Positions 3,771 to 11,258 are shown, counted from the stretch's first letter. The stretch: 11,949 nt of DNA from Candidatus Gastranaerophilales bacterium (GCA_910587055.1 CAJUKY010000033.1:1-11949), one strand, 5' to 3'. The notes: generated from the sequence alone by a model not told the origin. Made by a program: numbers and translations.

Positions 3771-5402
3771 ATGGGAAATTTTTATTACAATTTACAGGGC
3801 GGTTTAAACACACAATTGACACCGGTTATGCTTGGTGCTGATACTAAAAAGATGTACTGGGCGGACGGTTTCAACGTTGAGCCATATAAAAATCAAGGTA
3901 TAACAAGGCAAAAAGGCAATCAAACCGTTTTGAATATTTCTGAAAAAATAAATCCTAAGCAAATTTTGCCTAAAACCCTTGGAAATAAAGCAAAAGAGGC
4001 TTATGTTAAATTAGCGGAGCCAGAAGCCGTTTCAATGGAATTTGAGCCGGTCGGAATTGCTGCATATCCAAGGGGCTCAAAAAATTTCGTTCTCGCGCTT
4101 TCTGACGGGCGAATTTTTTATTTTACCGATGCAGCAGGCGGGCTGAAAGAAGTGCATGATTTTGATTGTGAACTTGAAGGTTTTGTTTTTGAATATTTTT
4201 TGGACGGGCTTGTAATTTTGCCCAAAAGCCCCTATAGAGAAACGATTGAGGGGATTTATTTCAACCCTCAAAACAGCGCGCCGGTTGTTTTTTTAAATTT
4301 TAAAAATGCTGACGGCAAAACGATTGAAGCGTGTTCAGTTTGTCAATATGCAGGCAGATTGTGGATTTCAAGCGGCAGCACGCTTTATTATTCAGCTCTT
4401 GGAACGTATAACGATTGGTCAACATCCCATGATGCAGGCTATATCGCAAATTTTCATTCAAGCACGGCTGAAATTACTGCCCTGCGCGAATATGGGGGTT
4501 CACTTGCAATTTATAAGGAATTTGAAGTTTTTCTTTTAAGCGGCACAGACCCTGAAAGCTTTGCTATAAGCAAACTTGCAGACAAAGGCGCATCCGGACC
4601 GAACAGCGTTTTAACCTGCAATAACAAGCAGTATTTTTTCAATGAGTGCGGGCTTTTCAGCCTATCGCTGGCAGGTGAGCTGTCGCAAATCGTGATGAGC
4701 CAAAACCGCGCAAAAAACATCGCCTATTTTTTCAGAAAGCTTGATATGGAGCGGATTAGCGAGGTAAAAATGCTTTCTCCGGAATTAAAAAACCAGATTT
4801 GGATTTTTCCGCCGATAATGGGTGAATTGCTGCAAAAAGAGGTCTGGATTTACGATTGGGAGCTTGATTGCTGGTTTACAAGGGTTATACCTTTTGAAAT
4901 AACTTATGCTGCAATGATTTGCGGCGAAATTTACACCGTGACTCCTGAAGGGGGAGGCAGAATTTTTGTTGAAAACAAGGGAAATACATTTAGCGGAAAG
5001 ACAATTAAATTCGGCGTTTCGACCCCGTTTTTTAATTTTTCAAAACCGACTGTCAATAAAATTATTGAAGATTTTGAGATTGTATGCGGGGGAAATTCTG
5101 AAAATGATTTTTATATCTCGCTTAGCCACGATTATATGAGCGAAATTACGACTATGCCTGAACGTATCAGTGTTTATTCGCCTGAAACTCTTGTGTGGGA
5201 AGGAAATGACGGGACTCTCGCTGATACATACTGGGCGGATAATGATTCAGGCGGCATATGGTCTGAAATCGTTCAGGAGAGCGTTAAATTTGATATTTTT
5301 GACGCTAATAAGTCGATACAGCTTCATTTTATGGGTGAAAAACAGGGTCAAGACCTGACTATCATTGGTTTTGAGTTTAAGGGAATTATTTATGACGAAT
5401 GA
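3771..5402 (+). CDS. Podovirus-like tail nozzle / tubular protein B-like protein
   Basis: The 543-aa protein starts at ATG 3771, with AAGGGG at 3758-3763 seven bases upstream; a TTG at 3768 is less likely. The N-terminus (NFYYNLQGGLNTQLTP, then MYWADGFNVEPYKNQGITRQKG) and the segment at residues about 195-300 (GRLWISSGSTLYYSALGTYNDWS, ALREYGGSLAIYKEFEVFLLSGTDP, FNECGLFSLS) match my knowledge of T7 gp12 / P22 gp10-type nozzle or stabilisation proteins. These beta-propeller proteins form the distal end of a short tail and seal the DNA channel. No transmembrane segments are seen. The gene overlaps the next by 11 bp. The size is smaller than T7 gp12 (about 790 aa), consistent with a minimal tail. 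The assignment is by motif and genomic partner (adaptor) rather than by alignment. Confidence 0.8.
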   Translation: MGNFYYNLQGGLNTQLTPVMLGADTKKMYWADGFNVEPYKNQGITRQKGNQTVLNISEKINPKQILPKTLGNKAKEAYVKLAEPEAVSMEFEPVGIAAYPRGSKNFVLALSDGRIFYFTDAAGGLKEVHDFDCELEGFVFEYFLDGLVILPKSPYRETIEGIYFNPQNSAPVVFLNFKNADGKTIEACSVCQYAGRLWISSGSTLYYSALGTYNDWSTSHDAGYIANFHSSTAEITALREYGGSLAIYKEFEVFLLSGTDPESFAISKLADKGASGPNSVLTCNNKQYFFNECGLFSLSLAGELSQIVMSQNRAKNIAYFFRKLDMERISEVKMLSPELKNQIWIFPPIMGELLQKEVWIYDWELDCWFTRVIPFEITYAAMICGEIYTVTPEGGGRIFVENKGNTFSGKTIKFGVSTPFFNFSKPTVNKIIEDFEIVCGGNSENDFYISLSHDYMSEITTMPERISVYSPETLVWEGNDGTLADTYWADNDSGGIWSEIVQESVKFDIFDANKSIQLHFMGEKQGQDLTIIGFEFKGIIYDE

Positions 5403-5613
5403 TTTTGACGCTGATTTTAAAAAAGATTTTCCCAGAAACAAGAATTTTCCCCACGATAAATACCCCCAAAGTGCAGGTTCTGCTTGCTCTTTGGGAGGAT
5501 TTACGGGGAAATTTACAGGGGATGAGGATTTTTACCTTGAATACGCTGAAAGCCTTGCTGCAGGGGATTTACGTCCCATTGTTATAAAAGATTACGTTGA
5601 GGAAGAAAAATGA
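5392..5613 (+). CDS. Small hypothetical protein between nozzle and adaptor genes
   Basis: The 73-aa acidic product is unrecognised. The start ATG 5392 lies within the last codons of the nozzle gene (11-bp overlap) and has AAGGGA at 5379-5384, seven bases upstream. The stop TGA 5611-5613 overlaps the next start as ATGA. Such tight packing argues strongly that it is translated. The sequence has an N-terminal charged part rich in Asp, Lys and Phe, a glycine-rich centre (SAGSACSLGGFTGKFTGDED) and an acidic end (VEEEK). It has no membrane segment or signal peptide. Position suggests a small virion or assembly protein of the tail. Confidence 0.75.
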   Translation: MTNDFDADFKKDFPRNKNFPHDKYPQSAGSACSLGGFTGKFTGDEDFYLEYAESLAAGDLRPIVIKDYVEEEK

Positions 5614-6242
5614 ACTATTTTGAAATTTTTAACAAAGTGCTTTTAGAGCTGAATTACAGGCCTATTGGCAATTTTGAGACAATTTATAAATCGGAGCACA
5701 CAAAAATTTTAGACCTTATAAACCGTGTAAACAGTGAGGTTTTAGCCTCTTACAGCTGGCCTTTCTTAGAAAAAAACACGCTTCTAGAGATTGAAGAGAA
5801 TAAAAACGTTTATGAATTGCCCTTTAAAGGGAGCATAAAAGGTGTATATAAAGATGAAGAGCGGCTTTTATATGTTCAAAATGCGCAAGAATTGCTTTCA
5901 GGAAGGCTTTGCGGTAATTTTTATTCAATTTCGGGAGGTTCAATTATTTTTGAAAAGGGCTGTAAGGGCGGCAATTGCAGAGTTTTACACGAAAGCTGCG
6001 ACTATGTGCTCGCCTCTGACGGCAAATTCAAAGAAAAAATGTCCGCGAAAGATGATGTTTCAATACTCCCTATGCCTTTTGCGGAGCATATTCTGGTTTA
6101 TGGCACCTGCCTGAAAGTCAAAGCAAATCCTTCTTATCCGAAATTTGGATTCTGGAACACAATGTATGTAAATGCTTTGAGGAATTTATTGCAAAAAAGC
6201 CCGCAAACAAATGAATGCGAGCCTTTTATAAGTCTATCATAA
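5610..6242 (+). CDS. Head-tail adaptor / tail tubular protein A-like protein
   Basis: The 210-aa protein starts at ATG 5610 (GAGGAAG upstream, ATGA overlap with the previous gene). The N-terminal helical part carries the signature INRVNSEVLASYSWPFLEK (I37 to K55) followed by a beta segment ending in VYELP (67-71). This combination is typical of T7 gp11 / P22 gp4-type adaptors, which form a ring between portal and nozzle and help retain packaged DNA. Length is close to T7 gp11 (about 196 aa). C-terminal helices (FAEHILVYGTCLKVKANPS) also suit the fold. Having both nozzle and adaptor in one operon supports a short-tailed particle. The gene ends at a hairpin shared with the convergent leftward gene. 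Confidence 0.78.
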   Translation: MNYFEIFNKVLLELNYRPIGNFETIYKSEHTKILDLINRVNSEVLASYSWPFLEKNTLLEIEENKNVYELPFKGSIKGVYKDEERLLYVQNAQELLSGRLCGNFYSISGGSIIFEKGCKGGNCRVLHESCDYVLASDGKFKEKMSAKDDVSILPMPFAEHILVYGTCLKVKANPSYPKFGFWNTMYVNALRNLLQKSPQTNECEPFISLS

Positions 6243-6243
6243 A

Positions 6244-6274
6244 GCGGTTAAGAGTGTTTTCAGGTTTTAACCGC
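6244..6274. terminator. Hairpin between convergent genes, possible bidirectional terminator
   Basis: GCGGTTAA (6244-6251) and TTAACCGC (6267-6274) are perfect 8-bp arms around a 15-nt loop, placed between the convergent ends of the adaptor gene (6242) and the RipA-like gene (6288). Rightward it lacks a U-run; leftward it is followed by TTTATGA, which is weak. Location supports a transcription-end role. Confidence 0.5.
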
Positions 6275-6287
6275 CCGAAACTAAGTC

Positions 6288-6749
6288 CTACAGACCTTTC
6301 GGCGTTGATAAAAATTGAATTAAGAAATACGCAAAAGTCAAAAGGAAGGCTATGAAAAGCAAAGCGGTCAAGCCTTTTTGAAAATCAGCAAAAACCATAG
6401 CTTTTTTTTGCTTTTTGGCTTCTTTAAATTCTTCAAACTCTTTATTATAGGGTCTTTCGGGTAATTTTGTTTCTAAATATTCAAGCACTTTAGAATATTT
6501 AATTTTAATCCAAAACTGGTATGAATCAATGTTTAACCACCACAGCACCGATACAACCATCCCAAACGCAGCAGTAATAAGGATTGGAATGTATGCAGGG
6601 GTCAAAGCTATAAATAAATAGCATACAAACAGCAATACAAAGCTTAAAACCATATAAAAACGGTTGGTTTGGAAATGTCTGTCAATATATTTTTCCTTAG
6701 CAAGGCTGTATGCCTGATATTGCCCTAAAATCAATTCTTTGTCGTCCAT
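6288..6749 (-). CDS. RipA-family-like small membrane protein (lone leftward gene)
   Basis: The true start is ATG 6749, with AAAGGAGT seven bases upstream, giving 153 aa. An open frame extends to 7079 but lacks start signals and runs into the divergent promoter. Residues 1-30 are a charged helix (QYQAYSLAKEKYIDRHFQTNRFY). Two membrane helices (about 31-50 and 54-74) end in the motif LWWLNIDSYQFWIKIKYSKVLEYLETKLPERPYNKEF, and a third lies at about 125-148. The QY-Y start, the helix pair, the WW-x-SY segment and LPxxPY are what I know from proteins annotated as RipA family octameric membrane proteins, described in Francisella and widespread in bacteria. The molecular role is poorly defined. With its own strong promoter, opposite to all structural genes, it looks like a moron gene, perhaps acting in host modification or superinfection exclusion. 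Confidence 0.7.
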   Translation of the reverse strand: MDDKELILGQYQAYSLAKEKYIDRHFQTNRFYMVLSFVLLFVCYLFIALTPAYIPILITAAFGMVVSVLWWLNIDSYQFWIKIKYSKVLEYLETKLPERPYNKEFEEFKEAKKQKKAMVFADFQKGLTALLFIAFLLTFAYFLIQFLSTPKGL

Positions 6750-6776
6750 CGCAAACTCCTTTAAAATAGCGAATTT

Positions 6777-6805
6777 ATTATACAAAATTTTTGAGGATTT
6801 ATCAA
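6777..6805 (-). promoter_or_regulatory. Near-consensus sigma-70 promoter of the RipA-like gene
   Basis: On the minus strand, TTGATA (6805-6800), exactly 17 bp, then TATAAT (6782-6777) precede the leftward ATG at 6749 by 27 bp. Five of six and six of six consensus bases match. The -35 box ends one base before the divergent GNAT ATG (6807), and the GNAT Shine-Dalgarno lies inside the spacer, so expression of the two genes may interfere. Confidence 0.8.
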
Positions 6806-6806
6806 T

Positions 6807-7367
6807 ATGTTTACAATCGATTTTTATAATCTTAGCGAAAATAGGCTTAATACCCTTGATTTTAGCGAGTTTCAGGCCATTTTTAATTTGATGGTTGAAT
6901 ACCGGCACAAGCTTTTTGATGATGAATATTTTAATTCCGATAAGCCTTATATACAGCGCGTTTTTGAGATTATAAAAGCGCATATTCCTTATTTCTGGGT
7001 ATTTTACAGAGTTGAAACAGGCGAGATACTTGGGTTTTCTTATTTTTACGATGTTATACCCTCTAAAAACAAGATACATTCAGCTTCAGCGACTATTTGT
7101 TTTAAAAAATCCGCCCGCGGCATACCCGCTTTAACAGGGGCAAAAAAGCTTATTATACACGCTTTTGGCGGGCTTGATATATATAAAATCAAGGCAGAAT
7201 GCTTTTCAGACAATTTTTATATGCCAAAATTCCTTACAAGGCTGGGCTTTGAACATGAGGCAAGCCTCAAAAATGAGACTATAGTTAATAATACTCCGAA
7301 AAATCTTGAAATTTGGAGTTTATTTAATCCGAAATTTACCGTACATAATTCTAAAACCCTTTCATAA
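6807..7367 (+). CDS. GNAT-fold N-acetyltransferase
   Basis: The 186-aa protein starts at ATG 6807, with GAGGA at 6793-6797. Residues about 63-155 follow the GNAT fold: a strand (FWVFYRVETGEILGFSYFYDV), an acetyl-CoA-binding loop region (CFKKSARGIPALTGAKKL, a variant of the R/QxxGxG/A motif with R104 and G105), the segment IYKIKAECFSDN and the helix-strand FLTRLGFEHEAS. These proteins move an acetyl group from acetyl-CoA to an amine on a small molecule or protein. Phages often carry GNATs in or near the head module, and the target is usually unknown. Here it sits 62 bp before the capsid gene on the same strand, so it could modify a virion protein or a host factor. The substrate cannot be told from sequence. 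Confidence 0.8.
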   Translation: MFTIDFYNLSENRLNTLDFSEFQAIFNLMVEYRHKLFDDEYFNSDKPYIQRVFEIIKAHIPYFWVFYRVETGEILGFSYFYDVIPSKNKIHSASATICFKKSARGIPALTGAKKLIIHAFGGLDIYKIKAECFSDNFYMPKFLTRLGFEHEASLKNETIVNNTPKNLEIWSLFNPKFTVHNSKTLS

Positions 7368-7375
7368 CAAGGATT

Positions 7376-7404
7376 TTAGCCCATATCTCATATATTTGTA
7401 CTAT
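7376..7404 (+). promoter_or_regulatory. Weak candidate promoter for the capsid gene
   Basis: TTAGCC (7376-7381), a 17-bp spacer and TACTAT (7399-7404) lie in the gap between the GNAT and capsid genes. The -35 box is poor (3 of 6). A separate promoter would fit the high demand for coat protein, but readthrough from upstream is equally possible. Confidence 0.25.
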
Positions 7405-7429
7405 TTTTTAAACAACGAAAGGAAAATTT

Positions 7430-8290
7430 ATGACCGAACAAACCGCAAAAGCAGACTACGAGGCTTTTAAAAGAGAAGTTTGGAGCCAGAAATTAAATGC
7501 AGGACTTGATAAAAATTGTGTGATGCTGCAATGCGTAAACCGTGATTATCAGGCCGATGCAGACAAAGGCACAAGCCAGATTAACATTGTAACGCCTCTT
7601 GAAGTCACAACGGGGAAATATACAGGCTCTATCGACTCATACGGCGCGGCCGGCAGCGATAAAAGAACCCTGAAACTTGACCAGAGCGTGTATTTTGGCT
7701 TTAGCGTACCCGATATAAATCAAGCGCAGACTAATATAAACATTCTCGATACGATAGTTGATAAGGCAAAAACCGCCGTAGAGACAGCGATTGACACCTA
7801 TTTATTTGACGAATTCAAGAATGCGGCTGCGGCAAACGTCATAGGAAGCGATACTGCCCTCCAGGCGCTTACTTCAAGCACAATTTACGCGCAATTTGTC
7901 AAACTTGCAAAACTTTTAAAATCTTCAGGCGCTATTACGCCCGAAAAGCAGGGCTGGGTTGTAATTCACCCTGATGTGGAAGAATTGCTGCTTCTTTGCA
8001 GCCAGTTTACAAACGTTGCAAATCTCGGCAACACAACCGTTTCAAACGGTTCAATAGGTAAAATTGCCGGTTTGGAAGTATTTGTAAGCAACAATGTAGG
8101 TAAAAATACAGGCAGTTACACTATTTTAGCCGGTACAAAAGACGCTGTTACCTACGCATCGCAAATCAAAAAAATTGAAACAATCAGGGCGCAAAGCTCG
8201 TTTTCATCGATTGTAAGAGGCCTGTATACCTTTGGTGCATTGACTTTAAACCCGTCTGCACTGGCTGTTATCAAGGCCAGCATTTCATAA
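7430..8290 (+). CDS. Major capsid protein, HK97-fold type
   Basis: The 286-aa product starts at ATG 7430, with GAAAGGAA at 7417-7424. It forms the icosahedral head shell. The sequence shows an N-terminal helical arm, a loop region (NIVTPLEVTTGKYTGSIDSYGAAGSDKRTLKLDQSVYFGFSV), a long spine-like helix (LDTIVDKAKTAVETAIDTYLFDEF) and the segment WVVIHPDVEELLLL at about 180, followed by GKIAGLEVFVSNNV. The last two are characteristic of coat proteins of many small podoviruses and siphoviruses, where the helix is followed by a P-domain strand carrying G-x-x-V-x-x-S-N. The length is typical of the family. No N-terminal protease-cleaved scaffold domain is visible, so a separate scaffold would be needed; the next gene is the candidate. 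Confidence 0.88.
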   Translation: MTEQTAKADYEAFKREVWSQKLNAGLDKNCVMLQCVNRDYQADADKGTSQINIVTPLEVTTGKYTGSIDSYGAAGSDKRTLKLDQSVYFGFSVPDINQAQTNINILDTIVDKAKTAVETAIDTYLFDEFKNAAAANVIGSDTALQALTSSTIYAQFVKLAKLLKSSGAITPEKQGWVVIHPDVEELLLLCSQFTNVANLGNTTVSNGSIGKIAGLEVFVSNNVGKNTGSYTILAGTKDAVTYASQIKKIETIRAQSSFSSIVRGLYTFGALTLNPSALAVIKASIS

Positions 8291-8303
8291 GGAGGCAAAT
8301 TTT

Positions 8304-8867
8304 ATGAATAATTTTATTAATAATTCTTTACAATATAGGCAAAATCAAGGCCACAATTGCAATTTGAACCTTGATGATCACCTGAAATACGTCGACAGCC
8401 TTGTTTTATTGAAAATTATCGATAAAAACACCGGAGAATCAATTAAGCAAAATATAGCGGCAACCTTCAATAACAAGGCTTTTCAGGCGTATCAGACAAA
8501 TGCTGCAGGCGCGTTCGATTTTTCGCAGAGCGAGTTTTTAAAGGCGCGCAAATGCCTGCTTGATTACCTGCAAAATTCAGGCATAGAGCTTGATGAAGCG
8601 GATTTAAAAAATATCGAGGCAGTGGTTCTGGAGCTTGAAAAAAATGCCCTTGCACGCGGCGGAAATACGCAAAATCCGCTTGACAGGCTGAATATAGATA
8701 ATGAAATTGCCAAAGAACGCCTTATAACAGGTTCTATGCGCGGTTCAGGCGTGCAAAAATCGCCTGAAAAGCTCTTTTCACGTGAAGAAATAGCAAAAAT
8801 GAGCACGGCTGAATTCATAAAAAACGAACCTGTGATAAATTATCAGCTTCAAAATGGCTTGCTGTAA
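8304..8867 (+). CDS. Putative scaffolding or minor virion protein
   Basis: The 187-aa product starts at ATG 8304, with AAGGAGG 13 bp after the capsid stop, so it is co-transcribed with it. It is mostly helical and polar with no cysteine-rich or membrane regions. A hydrophobic strand near the N-terminus (VDSLVLLKII) is followed by helices at about 70-115. The C-terminal segment LFSREEIAKMSTAEFIKNEPVINYQLQNGLL (about 157-187) resembles a motif I associate with C-termini of phage scaffold and capsid-associated proteins (FTREEIAKMSxxEFxxNExxIxxQLxxGLI). Scaffolds usually lie before the capsid gene, so the downstream position is unusual. It could instead be a head decoration or internal protein. 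Confidence 0.6.
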   Translation: MNNFINNSLQYRQNQGHNCNLNLDDHLKYVDSLVLLKIIDKNTGESIKQNIAATFNNKAFQAYQTNAAGAFDFSQSEFLKARKCLLDYLQNSGIELDEADLKNIEAVVLELEKNALARGGNTQNPLDRLNIDNEIAKERLITGSMRGSGVQKSPEKLFSREEIAKMSTAEFIKNEPVINYQLQNGLL

Positions 8868-8895
8868 GCTTTTAGGCTTTTTTATTCAGAATATT

Positions 8896-8923
8896 ACCTT
8901 ACATAATATCTATTATCATTATA
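8896..8923 (-). other. Candidate dif-like XerC/XerD recombination site
   Basis: On the minus strand the 28 bases read as an 11-bp arm TATAATGATAA, a 6-bp centre TAGATA and an 11-bp arm TTATGTAAGGT. The second arm matches 8 of 11 bases of the E. coli dif XerD arm (TTATGTTAAAT) and 9 of 11 of the Bacillus subtilis arm as I recall it (TTATGTAAACT). The inner ATAA/TTAT dyad is in the right place. The first arm is diverged, as in many mobile-element attachment sites. Such a site could resolve dimers of a circular element, or allow integration at host dif using host Xer enzymes, since no integrase is encoded. AT-richness makes chance resemblance possible. Confidence 0.35.
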
Positions 8924-8942
8924 TTTCAAATAGCAATAATTC

Positions 8943-8992
8943 GGGGTGTAAATCCTTAAATAATTTGATTTTTATTTTACACCCCTTTTTTT
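8943..8992 (+). terminator. Strong intrinsic terminator after the head genes
   Basis: GGGGTGTAAA (8943-8952) and TTTACACCCC (8976-8985) form a perfect 10-bp stem with a 23-nt loop, directly followed by TTTTTTT (8986-8992). It ends transcription from the capsid and scaffold-like genes before the packaging operon. Confidence 0.85.
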
Positions 8993-9211
8993 AAGATTTT
9001 AATACAGTATTTACATCAAACCCGATTTTAGGCTAAAACCCGCTTATCGTAAGCGTTACAAGGGAAAAAACATTTTCGGGCAAATAAAAGGGGGCAAAAA
9101 TCGCCCCATTCGCATACTAGCCGAAGCATTAACAACATATTCATCATACCATACCGGCTGAATTTAAGAACACTTTATTAAGAAATATTAAGCAAATACG
9201 GGGCCAAAAAT

Positions 9212-9640
9212 ATGAAAGACACTGATAACAAGCAAAAGCAGCGAAAGTTTCTTGAAGAATATTCAAATACCCTTGATTTAAAGGGCTCTGCGCTTGCCGC
9301 AGGATATAAAAAACAGACAGCAGCTGCAAATGTGCGGAATTTTTTGAAAAATCCCGCTGTGGAAAAGGAGCTGAAAGCCCTTTGCGAAAGAAAAGCAGGG
9401 CATCTTGAGATTTGCAGGGGGTATATCGTAGCAGGATACCTTAAAATCCTTGATTGGGCACTGTCTTTGGATGATAACGGCAAGCCGAACGATGCAGGAG
9501 CAGCTTTAAGGGCTCTTGACGGCATTGTAAAGCAAACTATGCCTGAATTTTCACGAAATAACGGGAATACATTTGAAAACGCGCTGCAAAATTCCGCAAT
9601 TGTTACTAATATCAAGGGTTTAGACCCGAATAAAATATAA
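9212..9640 (+). CDS. terS: Terminase small subunit
   Basis: The 142-aa protein begins at ATG 9212, with only a weak GGGG upstream (9200-9203). The N-terminal segment at residues about 8-53 (KQRKFLEEYSNTLDLKGSALAAGYKKQTAAANVRNFLKNPAVEKEL) is the typical HTH DNA-binding head of terminase small subunits, with the SALAAGY recognition turn. The middle helices (about 58-80 and 92-107) would form the oligomeric ring, and the tail (VTNIKGLDPNKI) would contact the large subunit. It recognises the packaging start site and loads TerL. It is first in a tight packaging operon: 10 bp to portal, then 24 bp from portal to terL. The strength of identification comes from both motif and neighbours. Confidence 0.87.
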   Translation: MKDTDNKQKQRKFLEEYSNTLDLKGSALAAGYKKQTAAANVRNFLKNPAVEKELKALCERKAGHLEICRGYIVAGYLKILDWALSLDDNGKPNDAGAALRALDGIVKQTMPEFSRNNGNTFENALQNSAIVTNIKGLDPNKI

Positions 9641-9650
9641 AAGGAGACTT

Positions 9651-11234
9651 ATGAATAAATTTAATAATGAAATGTTAAACGCCTTGCCTGACAAGATTTC
9701 TAAACTTTATGAGCGTCTAAATTCCGAACGCAGCAGTCAATTAGCCGATATCAATACGATAAAATCCCATATTTACAATACATCCGGCACAATTGACCGT
9801 AAGGATTTTATGCTGCCTGATATCTATGAACAGGCGCAAACCCTTAAAGCACATATACTTGAAAGCCTTTCATCGCATCCCGAGGGTCTGTTTGATGTTT
9901 TTCCGGGTGATTTAAAATATTCTCAAAACGCCAAAAAGCAAAAAATAATGCTTGTTTCGGCGCTTGAAAACATGAAAATGACCGATAAGCTTGATTCTAT
10001 CGTAAATGATCTTGTTGAATGCGGCGAAAGCATTGTTTTTATCGGCTGGAAAAAGTTTTACAAAAAAATCAGAAAGGCTGTTGCCGATAATGATAAAATT
10101 GCCTTTATCGCTGATGACAAGCTGGTTTACGACGGGCCGATTTTAAAACGGATAGCGCCTGAAGATTTTGTTTTCGATGTTAAAGCGGATTTTGAAAACG
10201 CGGTAAAAATTTTTAAGTATAAAGCCTTACCTCATGAGGTTTTAGAGGATAAAAACAATAATTGCTTAACAAATCTTATTAAAAATGAATTGCAAAATCA
10301 GGCTGGCTCCGCAGCGGATAAAGAAGTCAAAAAGCTTGATATACTTGAATATTGGGGAGATATTAAAACGGAAAACGGCGATATAATAAAAAATCAGCTT
10401 GTTGTAATTGCTCAAAACCGCTTTGTAATTCGTTTTGAAGACAATCCGTATTTGAATTCACCTTTTATTTATGCAAATATTATTGAAAATCCTTTCACAG
10501 GGCGCGGAATAAGCCCGCTGCGCGCTGCAATTGACCTCAACAAGGCGGCTAACGACATTTTAAATACACAGTTAAAAGCATATTCTTTAATCGTAAACCC
10601 GCCATATTTGGCGCCAAAAGGGGCTTTTCGCGGCGAGCAAAACGTAAAACCCGGCAAAATCATTGAATATGATTCTGCGCTGCTCCCGCAAATGCCTACA
10701 CCGTTGAATTTCAGTCAAGCGCTTTGCGGCTGGGACTTTATAAGGTATTTTAAAAGCTCAATTGAAAGCGCGACAGGCGTTTTCAGGACAATGGGTGGCG
10801 AGCTTGAAGCTCAAAAGCGTACAGCAACTGAATTAAACATGACAGCAACAGGGCAAAGCACCCGTATTAATTTGCTTTTGGATGTTATAAACCGCAAAAT
10901 CATTCTCCCTATTGTGCAAAAGACCGCTGACACGATTGCCAATTTTAAATTCGGAACTGAAAGCCTGCTGTGCCGCGCCGCCGGAGAATTAAAAATGTTG
11001 GAAATCACTGATGATGTGCGTTTCGGAGATTATATTTACAGATACAGTGACCGAAAAGCAAGCTTGGAGCGCAAAAACAAAGAAAAAGAGCTTGTAAATC
11101 TGCTCACAGGCTTTGCAGGGGTGGACAGCGTTTCTTCAAAAATCAACTGGAAAGAGTGTTTTAAGCTTGCATTAGGTAATCTTGGAGTAGAAAACATCCA
11201 ATTATATATTAATGACGATGTTTCAGACGTTTAA
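9651..11234 (+). CDS. Portal protein
   Basis: The 527-aa product starts at ATG 9651, with AAAAGGAGA upstream. It forms the dodecameric ring at the head vertex through which TerL pumps DNA and to which the adaptor binds. The key segment ENPFTGRGISPLRAAIDLNKAANDILNTQLKAYSLIVNPPYLAP begins at E279 and is typical of podoviral portals (T7 gp8-like). It is followed by AATGVFRTMG-like helices (SSIESATGVFRTMGGELEAQKRTATELNMTATG) forming the wing and stem transition. N-terminal helices (about 10-70) precede a beta-rich wing. Length is close to T7 gp8 (about 535 aa). Location between the two terminase subunits supports the call. Confidence 0.93.
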   Translation: MNKFNNEMLNALPDKISKLYERLNSERSSQLADINTIKSHIYNTSGTIDRKDFMLPDIYEQAQTLKAHILESLSSHPEGLFDVFPGDLKYSQNAKKQKIMLVSALENMKMTDKLDSIVNDLVECGESIVFIGWKKFYKKIRKAVADNDKIAFIADDKLVYDGPILKRIAPEDFVFDVKADFENAVKIFKYKALPHEVLEDKNNNCLTNLIKNELQNQAGSAADKEVKKLDILEYWGDIKTENGDIIKNQLVVIAQNRFVIRFEDNPYLNSPFIYANIIENPFTGRGISPLRAAIDLNKAANDILNTQLKAYSLIVNPPYLAPKGAFRGEQNVKPGKIIEYDSALLPQMPTPLNFSQALCGWDFIRYFKSSIESATGVFRTMGGELEAQKRTATELNMTATGQSTRINLLLDVINRKIILPIVQKTADTIANFKFGTESLLCRAAGELKMLEITDDVRFGDYIYRYSDRKASLERKNKEKELVNLLTGFAGVDSVSSKINWKECFKLALGNLGVENIQLYINDDVSDV

Positions 11235-11258
11235 AAAAGCGGAAAGGCAATTATAACA

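Larger units (their letters stand above)
8868..9211. other. 344-bp intergenic region between head and packaging operons
   Basis: No gene is seen. It holds a dif-like site (8896-8923), a strong terminator (8943-8992), a 6-bp stem with 3-nt loop, CGCTTATCGTAAGCG (9041-9055), and a GC stem GGGGC with GCCCC around 9093-9109. A promoter for the small terminase operon is expected between 8993 and 9200, but I found no convincing -35/-10 pair; TTTACA (9011-9016) has only a poor partner. Confidence 0.5.

Noticed and set aside
6750..7079. N-terminal extension of the RipA-like frame to 263 aa
   Set aside because: The extension crosses the near-consensus promoter and overlaps the GNAT gene; the ATG at 6749 has a strong Shine-Dalgarno and matches the family start.
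9034..9045. TAAAACCCGCTT shared with 1793-1804
   Set aside because: A single 12-base match with different flanks is compatible with chance.
9178..9615. Leftward ORFs opposite the small terminase gene
   Set aside because: Shadow frames of a well-supported gene, without start signals.
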